64,000 bases of DNA. Origin: Voacanga thouarsii (lineage: Eukaryota > Streptophyta > Magnoliopsida > Gentianales > Apocynaceae). The DNA is taken from the NCBI GenBank assembly GCA_026120185.1, contig JANUWF010003367.1, forward strand, positions 3,387,228 to 3,451,227, written 5' to 3'. The position numbers and the translations under genes are program-made. The notes under the pieces are model-generated. The model saw nothing but the letters and a program-made list of their open reading frames with translations. It searched no databases and was not told the DNA's origin. Each line of letters opens with the position of its first letter. Position 1 is the first letter of the stretch. Positions 1-11,563 of the stretch are shown here, piece after piece.

Positions 1-525
1 CAAATCTGAAGTGTAGCTGAATTTTAGGATTAGTCATGTGTTGAAAGAAGTTTCTCTAACATCTCCTTTGACACTTTATTATTGGCTGTCCTGCATCTAG
101 GTTTTCTTCTTTATTGTTCAGAAAGCTGAAAAAATATTAGAGAGCTTTGGGGCTGTCCAAAAAGAGTTGTGCTCTGGTCCCTTATACTAAATATGATTTA
201 GATGAGTATAATTAATCTTATTCTAGGGGTTTATTATCAAGTATGTAAAGAATTTTATACTTGCTCCTTTCCCTTTCTCCTATATCCTGAAATCCAAGTT
301 CTGATACTGACTGAATTATTACTCACTTGTCAGGCCTCACATACATGGTTTATCCTGGGGCTGTTCATTCTCGTTTCGAGCATTCACTGGGGGTCTATTT
401 CCTGGCTTGTGATACTGTAAACAGATTGAAAGACTATCAAGTAATAATCTCTTTGCGTATTGAAACATTTCCATTGGGGATTGTATACTAGCAATTTCAG
501 CTCCTCTCTTATGCCATCCATGTAG
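1..525. other. Intron/upstream sequence of the SAMHD1-like gene
   Basis: No exon with recognisable family similarity was found here. The stretch ends in an AG acceptor at 524-525 that opens the first visible exon of the downstream gene. It is therefore most simply the last part of an intron whose upstream exon(s) lie left of the window. The small open frame at 202-420 has no similarity I recognise and is treated as chance. Confidence 0.6.
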
Positions 526-3500
526 GTCTCACTTGGCATTGAAAAGTTTGACATTGAGGTGGTAAAGCTAGCTGGTAAGTGAATGCACTTTGTAGAAAAT
601 TGTATTGTTTAAAGCAATTACCTGATTATTTCTATACTGTTGGTCTTGACTATATAACAGGACTACTACATGATGTTGGGCATGGGCCGTTCAGCCATAC
701 GTTTGAGCGTGATTTTCTTCCACAGATTTGTGATGGCTTGAAATGGTAATTATATTCCTTAAAGCAAATAGATTTGTTGGACATTTATTCAAAGTAACTG
801 TGTGAAAACTGAGGAGAAAAGCATGTAATTGAACAACAGACACTGCAGCCTCTATTTCTCTCCCATTACTGGTATTCATTTCTTTGCAATAACTAAATTT
901 GATTTTTTTTTTCTTATATTTAGAATAGTGATTTTTTCTTCACTAGACAAATTGCATTTGATCAGGTTCATAATTTTTTTGTATGTGCGGTTCTTTTGTG
1001 TTTCTGGCCTCTGATACATTCATCACTTTATAATTGGGGAAAGTTTTAAAAAATTGTGTATTTGCAATTAGCCAAAAAATCTGATCTTCTATCTTCCCTT
1101 CAGCTTGGATACAATTCTTTTTTCTTGGTCTTACATATTTTTGCTCTCCAGATTTTGTCTATGCATCTCTCTGACTCTTTCAGATTTTTAGAGAGGCTGG
1201 AATCTGGATATTCTCTAGATTCATGGCCCAATAATATTTAAATAGAAAGTCTGATCTTCAAATTTTTTCAAATTTCTTTCCTTTTTCATTAGTTAGAGCT
1301 ATAATCTTGATCAATGCTTTCCATGATAAGTGTACCTTTTCATTACTCTTTTTCCTGCCAGCCAACCTTAAATTTCTGTGCTTCTTCATGGATCTGCATT
1401 GTCATCTGTCTGTTCACAAACTCATCTCCTCCATTTTTTTTTTCTTGTGTGTGTGCATGCGTGTGTGTTCTATGCTTGTCATATTTTCTTTCTTTTTTTT
1501 TTGGGGTGGGGGGGAGGGGTGTGGTAGAAATTGATATAGCTTTGTAATAATTATCTTATTTTACTTGTATCTCATGGATGAAGCTTATGTTTTTCTCTAC
1601 TTCATATGGCTGATAAGTCTTCTAGTGTGATTGTTGTGATCTTTTTATATGGAGATTTACTCGATTGAAAATTTTTCAGGTCACATGAAGAAATGTCTTT
1701 GAAGATGATAGACTATATTGTTGATGAGAATCACATTGAAATTGATGATGAAATTAAAAGAAAAGTGAAGGTCAGTATGCATATGTGTCACTTCCATTCC
1801 ATATTAACTGCCTAAATGATCCTCTGATGTTTTCTTTCCTCACCAAAATTTTGATATGTGTATTTGAGAAGTTCAGAACTTCTTGTTTTCCTTATCTTTC
1901 TTGTAAGAAAGTTCTTGCTTCAATCAATTGTCTTGTGGGCTTGATTACCATCCTATGAATCTGTAATTTGACTGTGTCTTGGCTTGAGGATGTATTTCAT
2001 GCTTTAGGGCCACTGAGATGTAACTCTTCTTCAAAATAGAAGGCATTAGTTCTTAAATACATGACAGAGCAGTTTATGCAGTACTTAAATATGGTAATCT
2101 CTGACCTTCTTTCCCTCCTTTTGGGTAATGTGGTATATTTATGTTGTATTTTAGGAAATGGTGGTTGCCTCTGAGGATGCTACATCAAGAGTAAGTCATG
2201 ACAATGAAAAGGTTTCTTAGCATATATTAAAATCAATGATCAAGTCCCAATGGATACACATTTCTCTTCTCATTTTTATTAAAATCATTCTACAATGTAG
2301 AGCTCCACAGGCAAGAGTTTTCTATATGACATTGTTGCTAATGGTCGCAATGGAATAGATGTTGACAAGTATGTTCTCCATCTCAGTTTGTCTGTCAAAC
2401 AACTTCTAAGCTACACTGCATTGTTGGACCATTGACTTGTAACTGATTCATTTAGTTTTACAGATTTGATTACATAGTTCGTGACTCCAGGGCTTGTGGT
2501 CTAGCCTGCAACTTTGAGTTCCAGAGGTAACACTTTTATAAAAAATATATATATATTTTTTTCATTTTTTAATTTTTAAAAAATTAATATCAGCTTGCGA
2601 AAATGCATTTTTTTTTCCTGATTTTTTTCATTTTTATCTTATTGACATAATTTGAGTGATACTTTCACTAGAAATGCTTTCCTTTCTAGTATAAGTAAAA
2701 ATAAAAATCCTGGTTTCATTTTTAAATTGCAGGCTTTTTGAGACAATGAAAGTTATAGATGATGAGATATGTTATCGAGCTAAGGAATGTAGGTATCCAT
2801 TCATTTTGTTGCTTGAAACATTATCAGCAATGATGCTTGCAATCTTAACGTTGTTTGCTATGGTCAGATCTCACAATCCACAAGCTATTCTCTTCTCGTG
2901 CTAATTTGCACCGAACGGTTTATATGCACCCAAAAGTGAAGGTAGCATACTACTAGACCTTTATATATTTACTGACTGAAGTTCTAAGGGCTAGAGTATC
3001 ATATTCTAAGGGCTAGAGTATCATTTTCTGATCCGCATATTTATTCCCTTTATTGCAATCTATATCAGAAAAAGAACATGATGTTTATTCTGGTTTCAGG
3101 CAATAGAGCTCATGCTTGTTGATGCAATGATAAAAGCAAATAGTGATCTTGACATTGCATCCTCCATTGATAAGCCAGATGAATATTGGAAGGTGAAAGA
3201 TTGGTCAACATTTTAACCTTAAGAATCTAGCTTGAAATTGAAATTTAGTTGAGCATTAAGCCTTAATTTGTAGTTGGACGATACCATATTGAAAACAATT
3301 GAAACTTCTTCCAAAGAAGAGTTGAAAGAATCCAGGCATCTCATCCGTCGTATCCGTAAAAGGGATCTTTATCAGGTATACTGTGGAGCAAGTGACTGTG
3401 AGAAGGTTAAATTTCTTCAGTTCAGCTTCTTTAAGTGAATGACTTTACACCTCACAGAATACTTATGAAATTGCTTGTGTTTATTTTCCATACAGTCCTG

Positions 3501-4713
3501 TAATGAGTTTGCTGTTCCGAAGGAAATGATTGTGGGCTTCAAGCCTGTTACTGCTCAGGATATAATTTGTTCCCAGGTTTGCCCTTTGCTTAATTAATTC
3601 GAATTACGTGTCAGGTTGGAAGACATTAAACTCTGATACAATAAGTTATGTTTTAGGATTCAGGAGATATTACACTAAAGGAGGAAGATATTGCTGTGAC
3701 TAATGTCAAGATCGATCTCACTCGTGGCAAGGATAATCCACTTGAAATGTACTTATTGAGATTTTTGCAACAATTAATTTGGATTAATCTACATTATTTG
3801 TTTGTCCTCAATAATTTTATAATCATCTTTCTTTTGTCCTCATGTGCTACGCTCTTCACCAGCGTAAACTTTTACGAGGTACTGCAATTCCTTTCTGAAT
3901 TCCACACATCTAAATTTTCTGCTGGATTAGATCCCTTGTTACCTATGTGCTAAAAAGAAACCTTTAGATACCTAGTTTTTGTCTGAAACTGCTTACGCCT
4001 GATTATTTTGAAGTCTTTTAATGTTTCTTTAGGTATCTTTTAGGAACTGGGGCTTTTGGAGCTATTAGGAAAACAGTATCATTCTTATAAAGCAAAGAGC
4101 CTGTTTGGAAGGAACTGAGACTTAGGAACTATCCTGCAAATGTTGTTTTCAGTTCATTGTAGTAATTTACCAAGTGTCAATTCTTCCAGCCCGTTGAGAA
4201 ACTGAACAGATTTAACACTTGTCTAATACCCTTTTTGCACGCCAACAACCATAGTGAAAAACAAAAGAGGGGAAAAACTGTTAGTGGGATAAGTTGAACA
4301 CATTCTTTGCAGACTTATAGCTTAAGACTTTGTTTCTGGTGTTAGGACTATGATAGCACAACGAAATTCAAAATCAAGGATTATAGGGTCAGTCATATGC
4401 TGCCTGCAGCTTATCAAGACGTGATGGTCAGAGTGTACTCCAAAAAGGCAGAACTGGTGAGCTGATGATTGTTTCTTCTTTTTGCTTGCTCCTTCTCTTC
4501 TTTTCGTTGATTTCTTGAGAATTTGGTCTAAGCTCTTTTTTTATTAATTTTTTTATGAGTTGGTTTAACATTCTAATAATCCAGGTGGGAGCTGTTTCTA
4601 AGGCCTTCGAGAAATATCAGGTAAGAACATTTGGGAAATTAATCCAAGTACATGCTACTCCTCAGAAGAAACAGCAGAGGCGCCTTAACTTCCTCTCGAA
4701 AGTACCACCATAA
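526..4713 (+). CDS. VEN4: SAMHD1/VENOSA4-like HD-domain dNTP triphosphohydrolase (3' part, 15 exons)
   Basis: Exons by GT-AG and frame: 526-574, 661-745, 1680-1770, 2155-2190, 2301-2368, 2464-2526, 2733-2788, 2868-2941, 3100-3192, 3274-3375, 3496-3576, 3657-3748, 3863-3878, 4346-4456, 4585-4713. Together they give 1146 nt (381 codons plus TAA) without a stop. Exon 661-745 encodes LLHDVGHGPFSH, the HD metal-binding motif. The next exon gives WSHEE, and 2464-2526 gives the VRD motif. These match human SAMHD1 H206/D207, H233 and D311. The R164/H167 equivalents would lie in exons outside the window. The family hydrolyses dNTPs to deoxynucleoside and triphosphate. In Arabidopsis VEN4 affects leaf reticulation and chloroplast function through dNTP pools (family knowledge). 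One exon is only 16 nt. All joins keep frame and all visible catalytic residues are present, so I infer a functional gene. The 5' end is missing only because of the window edge. Confidence 0.9.
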
Positions 4714-4895
4714 AGACTTTTAGCATACTTTTTAGAGTTTCACTTGTAGATATCATGCCATGGGAGGGTGTACATACAGACAAAGATAGCTATAGAACTG
4801 AGTTTTCTTAATTCACAAGACCATCCTCATCCATTTAACTGTCTTTCCAAAGAGAGCGCGCTCGCTCTACAGATTGATTACCGTCTGTTGTTTTT

Positions 4896-4901
4896 AATAA
4901 A
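4896..4901 (+). terminator. Likely poly(A) signal of the SAMHD1-like gene
   Basis: A canonical AATAAA lies about 180 bases after the TAA stop at 4711-4713 in a T-rich context. Position and sequence fit a plant near-upstream polyadenylation element. No transcript evidence is available. Confidence 0.45.
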
Positions 4902-5432
4902 GTGCAAACTAATTGATGTTTAGTAGCAGTGCCGGAGTTAAGTGGCATCACTATGTCTAGTGAAATGTAATTCTTGCCTTTCTGCTTCATGCTTGACTCT
5001 CAATAAGTTTCAATGTGATAATATGAGAATAATTTCGTAATTCTCAATCGCCAACAACTTATCTCCCAACCTAACCGAAGCCTCAAAGACTGTAGCAGAT
5101 TCGAGGGCCCTTCATTTGGACGACAGATGCAAAGCCCATCGTGGGGGGCTGGGGAACAACTTTGGACTATACCTTTTTCTTAATCAACATTTTAAGTTAA
5201 ATTCATTTGAACCTGTAAGTAATCAATTGAAAGAGCATGTTAGCATCACATTACTAAACAAATACAAAACAGTTGGAAAATTAGGATGAATCTGATGGCA
5301 GTGCCATGATGTTTTGATGGGGTAAAAAAAAAAAAAATCATTGAGCCGTCCTCAAAGCAAAGAGAATGGCATGGAATGATAGCAAAGAGAAAAGAAATCG
5401 CCAAGATGAAGAAAGTCAAAAAACCATTTAGG
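4902..5432. other. Intergenic spacer
   Basis: This lies between the 3' end of the dNTPase gene and the Copia LTR. I see no coding similarity, only an A-run near 5325 and general AT-richness. Confidence 0.5.
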
Positions 5433-5799
5433 TGTTATGAATTATTGGAATCTCCATTAATTAGTGGAGGCTCCACTAATTATGGATTTATGTGAATTAT
5501 TAGAAGATTTTTATGGATGTCCACCATTTAGTGGAGACACTATTAATTGAGATTAGTTGAAGATGATGTATGCCATGATGTATTCCACTAATTAGAGCTC
5601 TATAAATAGAACTATTCTCTAAGCTTGTAATACACCATCATTTTGTGAAAGAAAGATTAGTGAAAGAAAGATTAGAGAAAGAATTGTGAGAGAAAGAAAG
5701 AGAGAAGTTTGAAGAGAAATTCTTGTGCAAAGAATAGTTAGAATTTTCTTAGTGGGTAGTGTGTAGATTTTATTCTAACACTACCCTAATTTTATAACA
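5433..5799 (+). repeat. 5' LTR of Copia-1
   Basis: The repeat starts TGTTATGA and ends TTATAACA, giving six-base inverted termini TGTTAT/ATAACA and TG...CA ends. A TATA box (TATAAATA) lies at 5601-5608, followed by an A/G-rich leader. The bases after the LTR (CGTTATCAGTACGAGG) sit where the primer-binding site belongs. No partner LTR is present in the window. Confidence 0.75.
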
Positions 5800-5819
5800 C
5801 GTTATCAGTACGAGGCTCT

Positions 5820-6440
5820 GCCGTTATTAAAGCCAGAAGACAGATACACATTTATTGATCTCGCTAAATTCGAATTTGTAGCCCTTGATATTTCTGAAAA
5901 AAAAAATTATATGTCATACAGAAATGCATCTAAATGCTAAAAAAAAAAGGAGATCCATATGTCATGTGGATAAAAAGAAAGATTTGACCACCCGAAGATG
6001 GTCATACTACCCATCGCACGGTATGAATGGTTGCACCTGAAGTTGAAAGATTGTAAAACCGTGAACTCCGTGATGTATAAAACTACATCTTAGTTAAAAA
6101 TTTTACGGAGAAAAAGTTACTGATGAAGTTATATTGGAGAAGACATTCTCTACTTTTCATGTTCTACGAGTAATAATATTGAGAAAAAGGGTATCCAAAA
6201 TTGACAGACTTTAACATGAGTTATTATTGAGAAATCATGAAGCCGGATGAATCGGCTCAACAACGACTCCCGAAGTGAATGTTGTTGGCTCCAGCGAAGC
6301 CATCGTTATAGTCGTAGTTGTGGCAGTGGCCGTAGTTATGGTCATGGACACACTCGATATTTCCCTTAGCACAGAGAAATACTGTCCACCTGAAGTGGAA
6401 CAGAAAAGATAATAAGGGAAAAAGATATTTCCATTAATAA
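5820..6440 (+). pseudogene. Decayed Copia gag
   Basis: Broken frames show Copia gag landmarks. Around 6107-6160 the translation contains EKVTDEVILEKTFSTFH, a well-conserved gag segment. At about 6285-6400 there is an Arg/Gly/Ser-rich basic stretch followed by a KWN-type motif, as in the gag nucleic-acid-binding tail. Several stops and an internal deletion are present and no CCHC zinc knuckle is found. The opposite-strand frame at 6235-6450, rich in Thr and Ala, is only the antisense of this basic stretch. Confidence 0.65.
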
Positions 6441-6467
6441 TAAGCATCACATCTTTTATTCATATCA

Positions 6468-7812
6468 CTAGTGTTTATATGAACTTGAGGATACATGCTT
6501 ATAGTTGCTCTTTTGTAATTGAGCTGACAAATGTAAGATGAAGGTTTGTAATTGTTCTTTTTCAATATTTACATTAGAGGAAGACAAACAATTAGTAATT
6601 ATGGACTTCAGCTCCTCTTTTTCGACATCCTCCTCCTTTTCTTTCCCCTTTGAGCCAGCATCGAGACTAACAGCAGAATTAGCCGTAAAATTACTGCGAA
6701 ATGAGTCTTGAGATTTTATGATCTCCTTAAATTTATTATAATTAAATTTCTTATTATATTTGGCCTTGAAGCATGCCTGTCTCAATTTCTGTGTTTGGTC
6801 TTCTAACTGCGTATTAGGACTTTCTTCCACCAACTGTTTTTCACATTCCAGTATCGTAATGGCTTCTTTCAACTTCTTCTCAGCCATATGTCCTCCTTCT
6901 TCTTTATTTTGCATCTCATGTAAATCGAAGTGATATAATCGGTTATTTACTTATAAATCTTTCATAGTTTCATACTTGCAAATTATAAGTATGTATGAGA
7001 GAGAACCTGAACATTCTTGATTATGGTCTCCAAGCTCACCAATTTCCTGTGAGGCCATCGACGAATTCCTAACTCCCTACATCTTTTCTTGAAACGAGTT
7101 ATGCCAATATTCAGTTCTTTGGCTGCGCTCTTGATTGGTAGGTAAAAGTACTGCGAAATTGTTTCTCTTGATAGTGTCTGGGAGTTATTGTCCTTCTTCT
7201 CTCTCTGCCTCTTAATCATCTTCTTCTCCCCAGGAATTTTGTCTGCAATAATATCTTGAACTTCGATATTATGCATTTCATGAGTACTTACTCCGACTTC
7301 GTTGCCAAGACCACTCATTATTTCTCCTAAAAAAAGAAAATAATATCAGTAAAGGTAATACCATTCAAAATCCATGTTTAAAGGTATAATAACCTGGAAA
7401 CATATTCGGCTTTGTTCAAAATCCATTAGAGAGTAGAAAGGATCATGCACAAGCATATCCTCATTCAAAGGAATAGTATCAAGAGGAACGAGTATCAAAG
7501 CGAGTCTCTTGTAGGGGCGAGATCAACTTGGTCCAAAGCGATATGTTCAAAACTTCCATCGATTTACATAAAAAACAAACCAAAAGAGAGTTTAATTTCA
7601 TTATCAAGCATACTAAAAACAAATGGAAGCCCTCAAAGGTATCTCATCCGAAATTAGGAGGAAGCGGTTGGTTTGGAAAGGAAAACATATCAAAATCTTC
7701 ACGTGTTCGAATTAGGCAGAAGCGGTTGGTTTGGAAAGGAAAATACATCAATATCTGCTGCAGAAACCGAGTCAAAATTTGACCATATCTCAAATGAATT
7801 ACTAGTCTCCAT
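6468..7812 (-). pseudogene. RKD: RKD-type RWP-RK transcription factor gene, exon 1 damaged
   Basis: Exon 2 (7326-7007) encodes a complete RWP-RK domain, with TISQYFYLPIKSAAKELNIG followed by a segment ending RWPHRK. The family binds DNA through this domain. Exon 3 (6914-6468) joins in phase 0 and encodes a Lys/Glu-rich, partly coiled-coil-like tail ending at 6468. Exon 1 starts at ATG 7812 (METSNSFEIWSNFDS) but reaches a stop at 7701-7699, inside an imperfect 58-bp tandem duplication. Downstream pieces resembling the RKD N-terminus occur in other frames down to about 7395. RKD proteins control egg-cell and embryonic identity in plants (family knowledge). Introns are retained, so this is not a processed copy. 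The RWP-RK exon is intact, but exon 1 suggests a pseudogene or an altered start. The gene lies antisense inside Copia-1, between gag and pol. Confidence 0.75.
7650..7763. repeat. Imperfect 58-bp tandem duplication in RKD exon 1
   Basis: The segment containing GAAGCGGTTGGTTTGGAAAG occurs at 7661 and again at 7719, a period of 58 bp. Since 58 is not a multiple of three, the duplication shifts the reading frame of the RKD N-terminus on the minus strand and creates the early stop. Confidence 0.85.
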
Positions 7813-7869
7813 ATCTGCTTTGTGATTTTTGTTTTTGATGTTTACTAATGATTGATAACTGAGATATAT

Positions 7870-7872
<3 letters not shown>

Positions 7873-7903
<31 letters not shown>
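7873..7903. repeat. (TA)n microsatellite
   Basis: About 15 TA units lie just upstream of the RKD ATG (minus strand), in its presumed 5' UTR. Confidence 0.9.
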
Positions 7904-7905
<2 letters not shown>

Positions 7906-8094
7906 GTATGAAGAAGAAGAAGAGGTAGATGGTAGGTAGAGGGTCGGAGGAGAAGAAAAGACAAGAGAGGAAGAGGAAAAGTCGGTACCAGGAAGAGTGA
8001 AAAAAAAAGAGAGATATTTTTCTTGGCATTTCCTGCTTGTCATCATTTTCTTATATTTCTTTTCTTATTCTCTTGTGAAATCATTATTCTCTAA

Positions 8095-10256
8095 ATTATG
8101 GGGAGAACAGAAACAGTACAAGAAAATCTTGATTGGACAACATCATTAAATTATCTTGATCCGCATACAAGCGCGTGTGAACTTGAAGTTCAAAAGATAA
8201 TTCATTTGTAAAGCATTGCAAATCAAATGCCAGACGTTTTTTTTACTCTAGAAGAGTAATAAAATCGCATATGCCAGCTATAAATACTCTTATTCTAATT
8301 GAAGTTCCAGCAGAACAAAAGATTTGACATATAGCTGCTGAGCCAAAAGTATGCCAGAAGCATGACCGACCTCTTGGTTCTAAAGATAAAAATCCTCGAA
8401 AGAAAAGAGGATTAAATGATCCAGAAGATCATATTGAAGAAAAGAATGATAAAGACCAAGAGAAAACTGATGACAAAGAACCAGAAGTTGATGAAAGTAA
8501 CACTGAAATTTCTATCAATTATACCACTTCCGGTAGAAGTTGGAATCGGATAGAAACTGTTATTGATAATATATTTGCATACAATATATCTCTTGATGTT
8601 ACACAGGATAATGATGATCCTGAACCAATATCAGTTGATGAATGTCGGCATAGAAAAGATTGGCTGCAATGGAAAGATGCGATTCAATCGGAGTTAAATG
8701 CACTGACAAAACGTGAAGTCTTCGGACCTGCAGTCCGAATACCAGAAGGTGTAAAACCTGTTGATTACAAATGGATATTTGTGCGAAAGCGCAATGAAAA
8801 GAGTGAAATCGTTCGATATAAAGCGCGATTAGTAGCCCAAGGTTTTTCACAAAGACCAGGTATTTATTATGATGAAACTTATTCTCCTGTTGTTGATGCT
8901 ATTACACTCCGATATCTTATCAGTTTGGCAGTACATGAAAAGATAGATATGCGCCTATTAGATGTTGTTACTGCTTACTTGTATGGAAATTTAGAAAATG
9001 ATGTTTACATGAAAATCCTCGAAGGATTTCATATGCCTGAAGCATATAAACATTTTCCTCGTGAAAATTACTCCATCAAGTTGCAGAAATCATTATATGG
9101 CTTGAAACAATCTGGGCGCATGTGATTCACACGTATTAGTGAATATTTATTGAAAGCGGGATTTAAAAATGACCAGGTATGTCCATGTATTTTTATTAAG
9201 AAATCTAATTCTAAATTTGTGATATTAGCTATATATGTTGATGATATTAATCTTATTGGAACTCCTGAAGAGCTCCAAGAAACAATTGATTATTTAAAAA
9301 GAGAATTCGAAATCAAGGATTTTGGTAAAACCAAATTTTGCCTTGGTTTACAAATTGAACATCTGGAGAGTGGAACATTTATTCATCAATCAACATATAC
9401 AGTAAAAGTGTTAAAAAGATTTTACATGGACAAAACACATCCATTGAGTATTCTAATGATCGTCCGATCAGTAAATGTGGATAAAGATCCTTTCCGACCT
9501 CAAGAAAATGATGAAGAACTCCTTGGTCCTGAAGTATCATATCTCAGTGCAATTGGTGCATTGATGTATCTTGCTAATAATACACGACCTGATATTGCTT
9601 TTGTTGTCAATTTATTAGCAAGATTTAGTTCTTCACCAACACGACGACATTGGAATGGAATTAAACAAGTCCTTCGATATCTCCAAGGTACAATTGATCT
9701 CGGATTATTTTATTCAAATAAAACCAGTCCAACATTGATAGGTTATGCAGATGCTGGTTATTTATCTGATCCACATAAAGCACGTTCTCAAACGGGCTAT
9801 CTATTTACATGTGGAAATACTGCTATATCATGGCGTTCTACGAAATAATCTATAGCAACTACTTCTTCAAATCATGCTGAAATTATAGCCATTCATGAAG
9901 CAAGTCGAGAATGTGTATGGCTAAGATCCATGATTCATTATATCCGAGAAATTTGTGGATTATCATCAATCAAAGGTATTCCAACTCCTCTTTATGAAGA
10001 CAATGCAACTTGCATAGCTCAATTACGAGGAGGATATATTAAAGAAGATCGGACAAAACATATTTCACCAAAATTCTTCTTTACTCATGAACTCCAGAAG
10101 AAAAGTGAAATTGATGTGCTACAAATTCGGTCATGTGATAACCTCGCAGATATTTTCACGAAGACTTTACCGACTACAACATTTGAAAAGTTGAGATATA
10201 AAATCGGTATGCGTCGATTTAAAGATTTAAAGGAATCATCTCATCAGGGGGAGTAA
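8095..10256 (+). pseudogene. Copia-1 pol remnant (integrase C-term, RT, RNase H)
   Basis: From about 8095 the translation resembles the integrase C-terminal/linker region (ELEVQKIIHL, then GSKDKNPRKKR). The stop at 8325-8327 is in the frame that then runs open through the linker. RT starts near 8640 (WKDAIQSELNAL, KARLVAQGFSQR) and keeps the YVDD catalytic motif near 9235-9246. RNase H follows (LIGYADAGYLSD near 9740, YEDNATCIAQL near 9995) and ends HQGE at 10256. In-frame stops occur at 9124-9126 and 9846-9848, so no full polyprotein is made. Protease and the catalytic integrase core are absent upstream. Confidence 0.88.
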
Positions 10257-10330
10257 TAAACAAACATATAGAATAGTGTACTCTTTTTCCTTCCCTAGAA
10301 AAAGAAATGTAAAATTAAATGATTCTCAAT

Positions 10331-11563
10331 TGAATGTGAATAACAAATGTAAATGCTAAGATATGTGAACATTACAAATATTTGTAATACTTTCACATTT
10401 GAATGTGATTTCTCAATTCCTTATTAGAGCTTGTAACTTGTGGATTGTTTCCTGTCACTGAGCATCTCCATGATGCACAGAGACTCAATGGGGAAGGCAT
10501 CAGGGTTTTGTTATTGGGTCCATCATAGTTTTTTTTGGTATTGATCAACGAGTGCACTTCTTTAGTCCTTATTTATTTTCCTCTTTACGTGTATTGAAAA
10601 GCACGATCCATGGACATCTCAACTTTGCACTTTCTTCTTTCTGGAATACTCTTGTGTTTGGCTAAACAGATGTGAAACAAAGAGGTGGAATTAGAAATTT
10701 TTTTATGCTTCGAAATTTGTACTTAACAGCAACTAGCACAATGGCGCTTCAAATATAATGTTACTAGAAATTATGGACCTTTTTAGTGTTCATCATTTGC
10801 TAAGTGCCACATTTCTTCAAGTTTCAATAGACTACATATGCTTTAATATTTTTGTCATATTATTGAGCGTAATTATTAAATCTTATTAAATTTTAAAATA
10901 CTTAATTTGCTATGGTTGTAATTCTATTGTATTACAAGTGGTTTAAAATATAATGGGAAGAATTTGTTTACAAGTTTGCATTCTAAGGCTGGGCCAAAGG
11001 AGGTGAAGGTCTCATTCTCTATGATACCTTCAGGTCGACATTCCTTTTTTATTTATTATAAAAAGTATTTTTGACGCAAGAAAATTTCTTTTTCAGTTTT
11101 TAAAAGGTTTTTTTTTTTCAAAATGCAACCACCCGAGATTAAGAATTGCTTCTCAAGACATCTTACTTTTGGCATTCTATTTAAAAACAACCCCAATTTA
11201 CAAAAATTTCGTCATTCTCAAGCTATAGTATTACAATTGATAGGACCGAATTTAAAAAGTCTACCAACTCAATAGCAATAAGTTGCACTTTTTTTTTTAA
11301 CTTGTGTAATAACGTATGATATTTCCCCAAAAAAAATTAAAATAGAAAAAGACTGGAGATTCTTCAAGAGTGGGCAGCGGGAAGAGCAAAAGTGAACAAT
11401 AACGGAAGCGATGGAGTCTCTAACTGGAAGCCAATTTTCACCGCCTCAAGGATCAGATAATAATTAGACAAATTATTCTCCATTCTTCAAGCAATATAGC
11501 AAAGAGGACTCAAAGGAGGGCCTAATTTTTCTTTTTTAAATAATTAATCAGAGAGACTCCAAC
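10331..11563. other. Intergenic spacer
   Basis: AT-rich sequence between the truncated Copia and the stop codon of the RlmN-like gene. No coding similarity was recognised. The part just right of about 11350 is expected to hold the 3' UTR of the minus-strand gene. Confidence 0.5.

Larger units (their letters stand above)
5433..10330 (+). mobile_element. Broken Copia retrotransposon carrying an antisense RKD gene
   Basis: A 5' LTR (5433-5799) is followed by gag remnants up to about 6440. An antisense RWP-RK gene occupies 6468-8046. From about 8095 the sequence resumes as Copia pol (integrase C-terminus, RT, RNase H) to the stop at 10256. A CTCTTTTTCC stretch near 10280 resembles the post-pol leader of this Copia type. 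No 3' LTR follows: nothing resembling 5433-5799 occurs after 10256, so the element is truncated near 10330. The gag zinc knuckle, protease and catalytic integrase are missing and their place is taken by the RKD gene. The element cannot move by itself. Confidence 0.8.

Noticed and set aside
3696..3953. 85-aa ORF in the dNTPase gene
   Set aside because: It reads from exon 3657-3748 into the next intron; the spliced frame is better supported.
6235..6450. Minus-strand ORF rich in Thr/Ala (TITTATATTTTITM)
   Set aside because: It is the antisense of the Arg/Ser/Gly-rich Copia gag region; the plus-strand reading matches the gag context on both sides.
10257..10500. 3' LTR of Copia-1
   Set aside because: No match to 5433-5799 by eye; only the short post-pol leader is recognisable.
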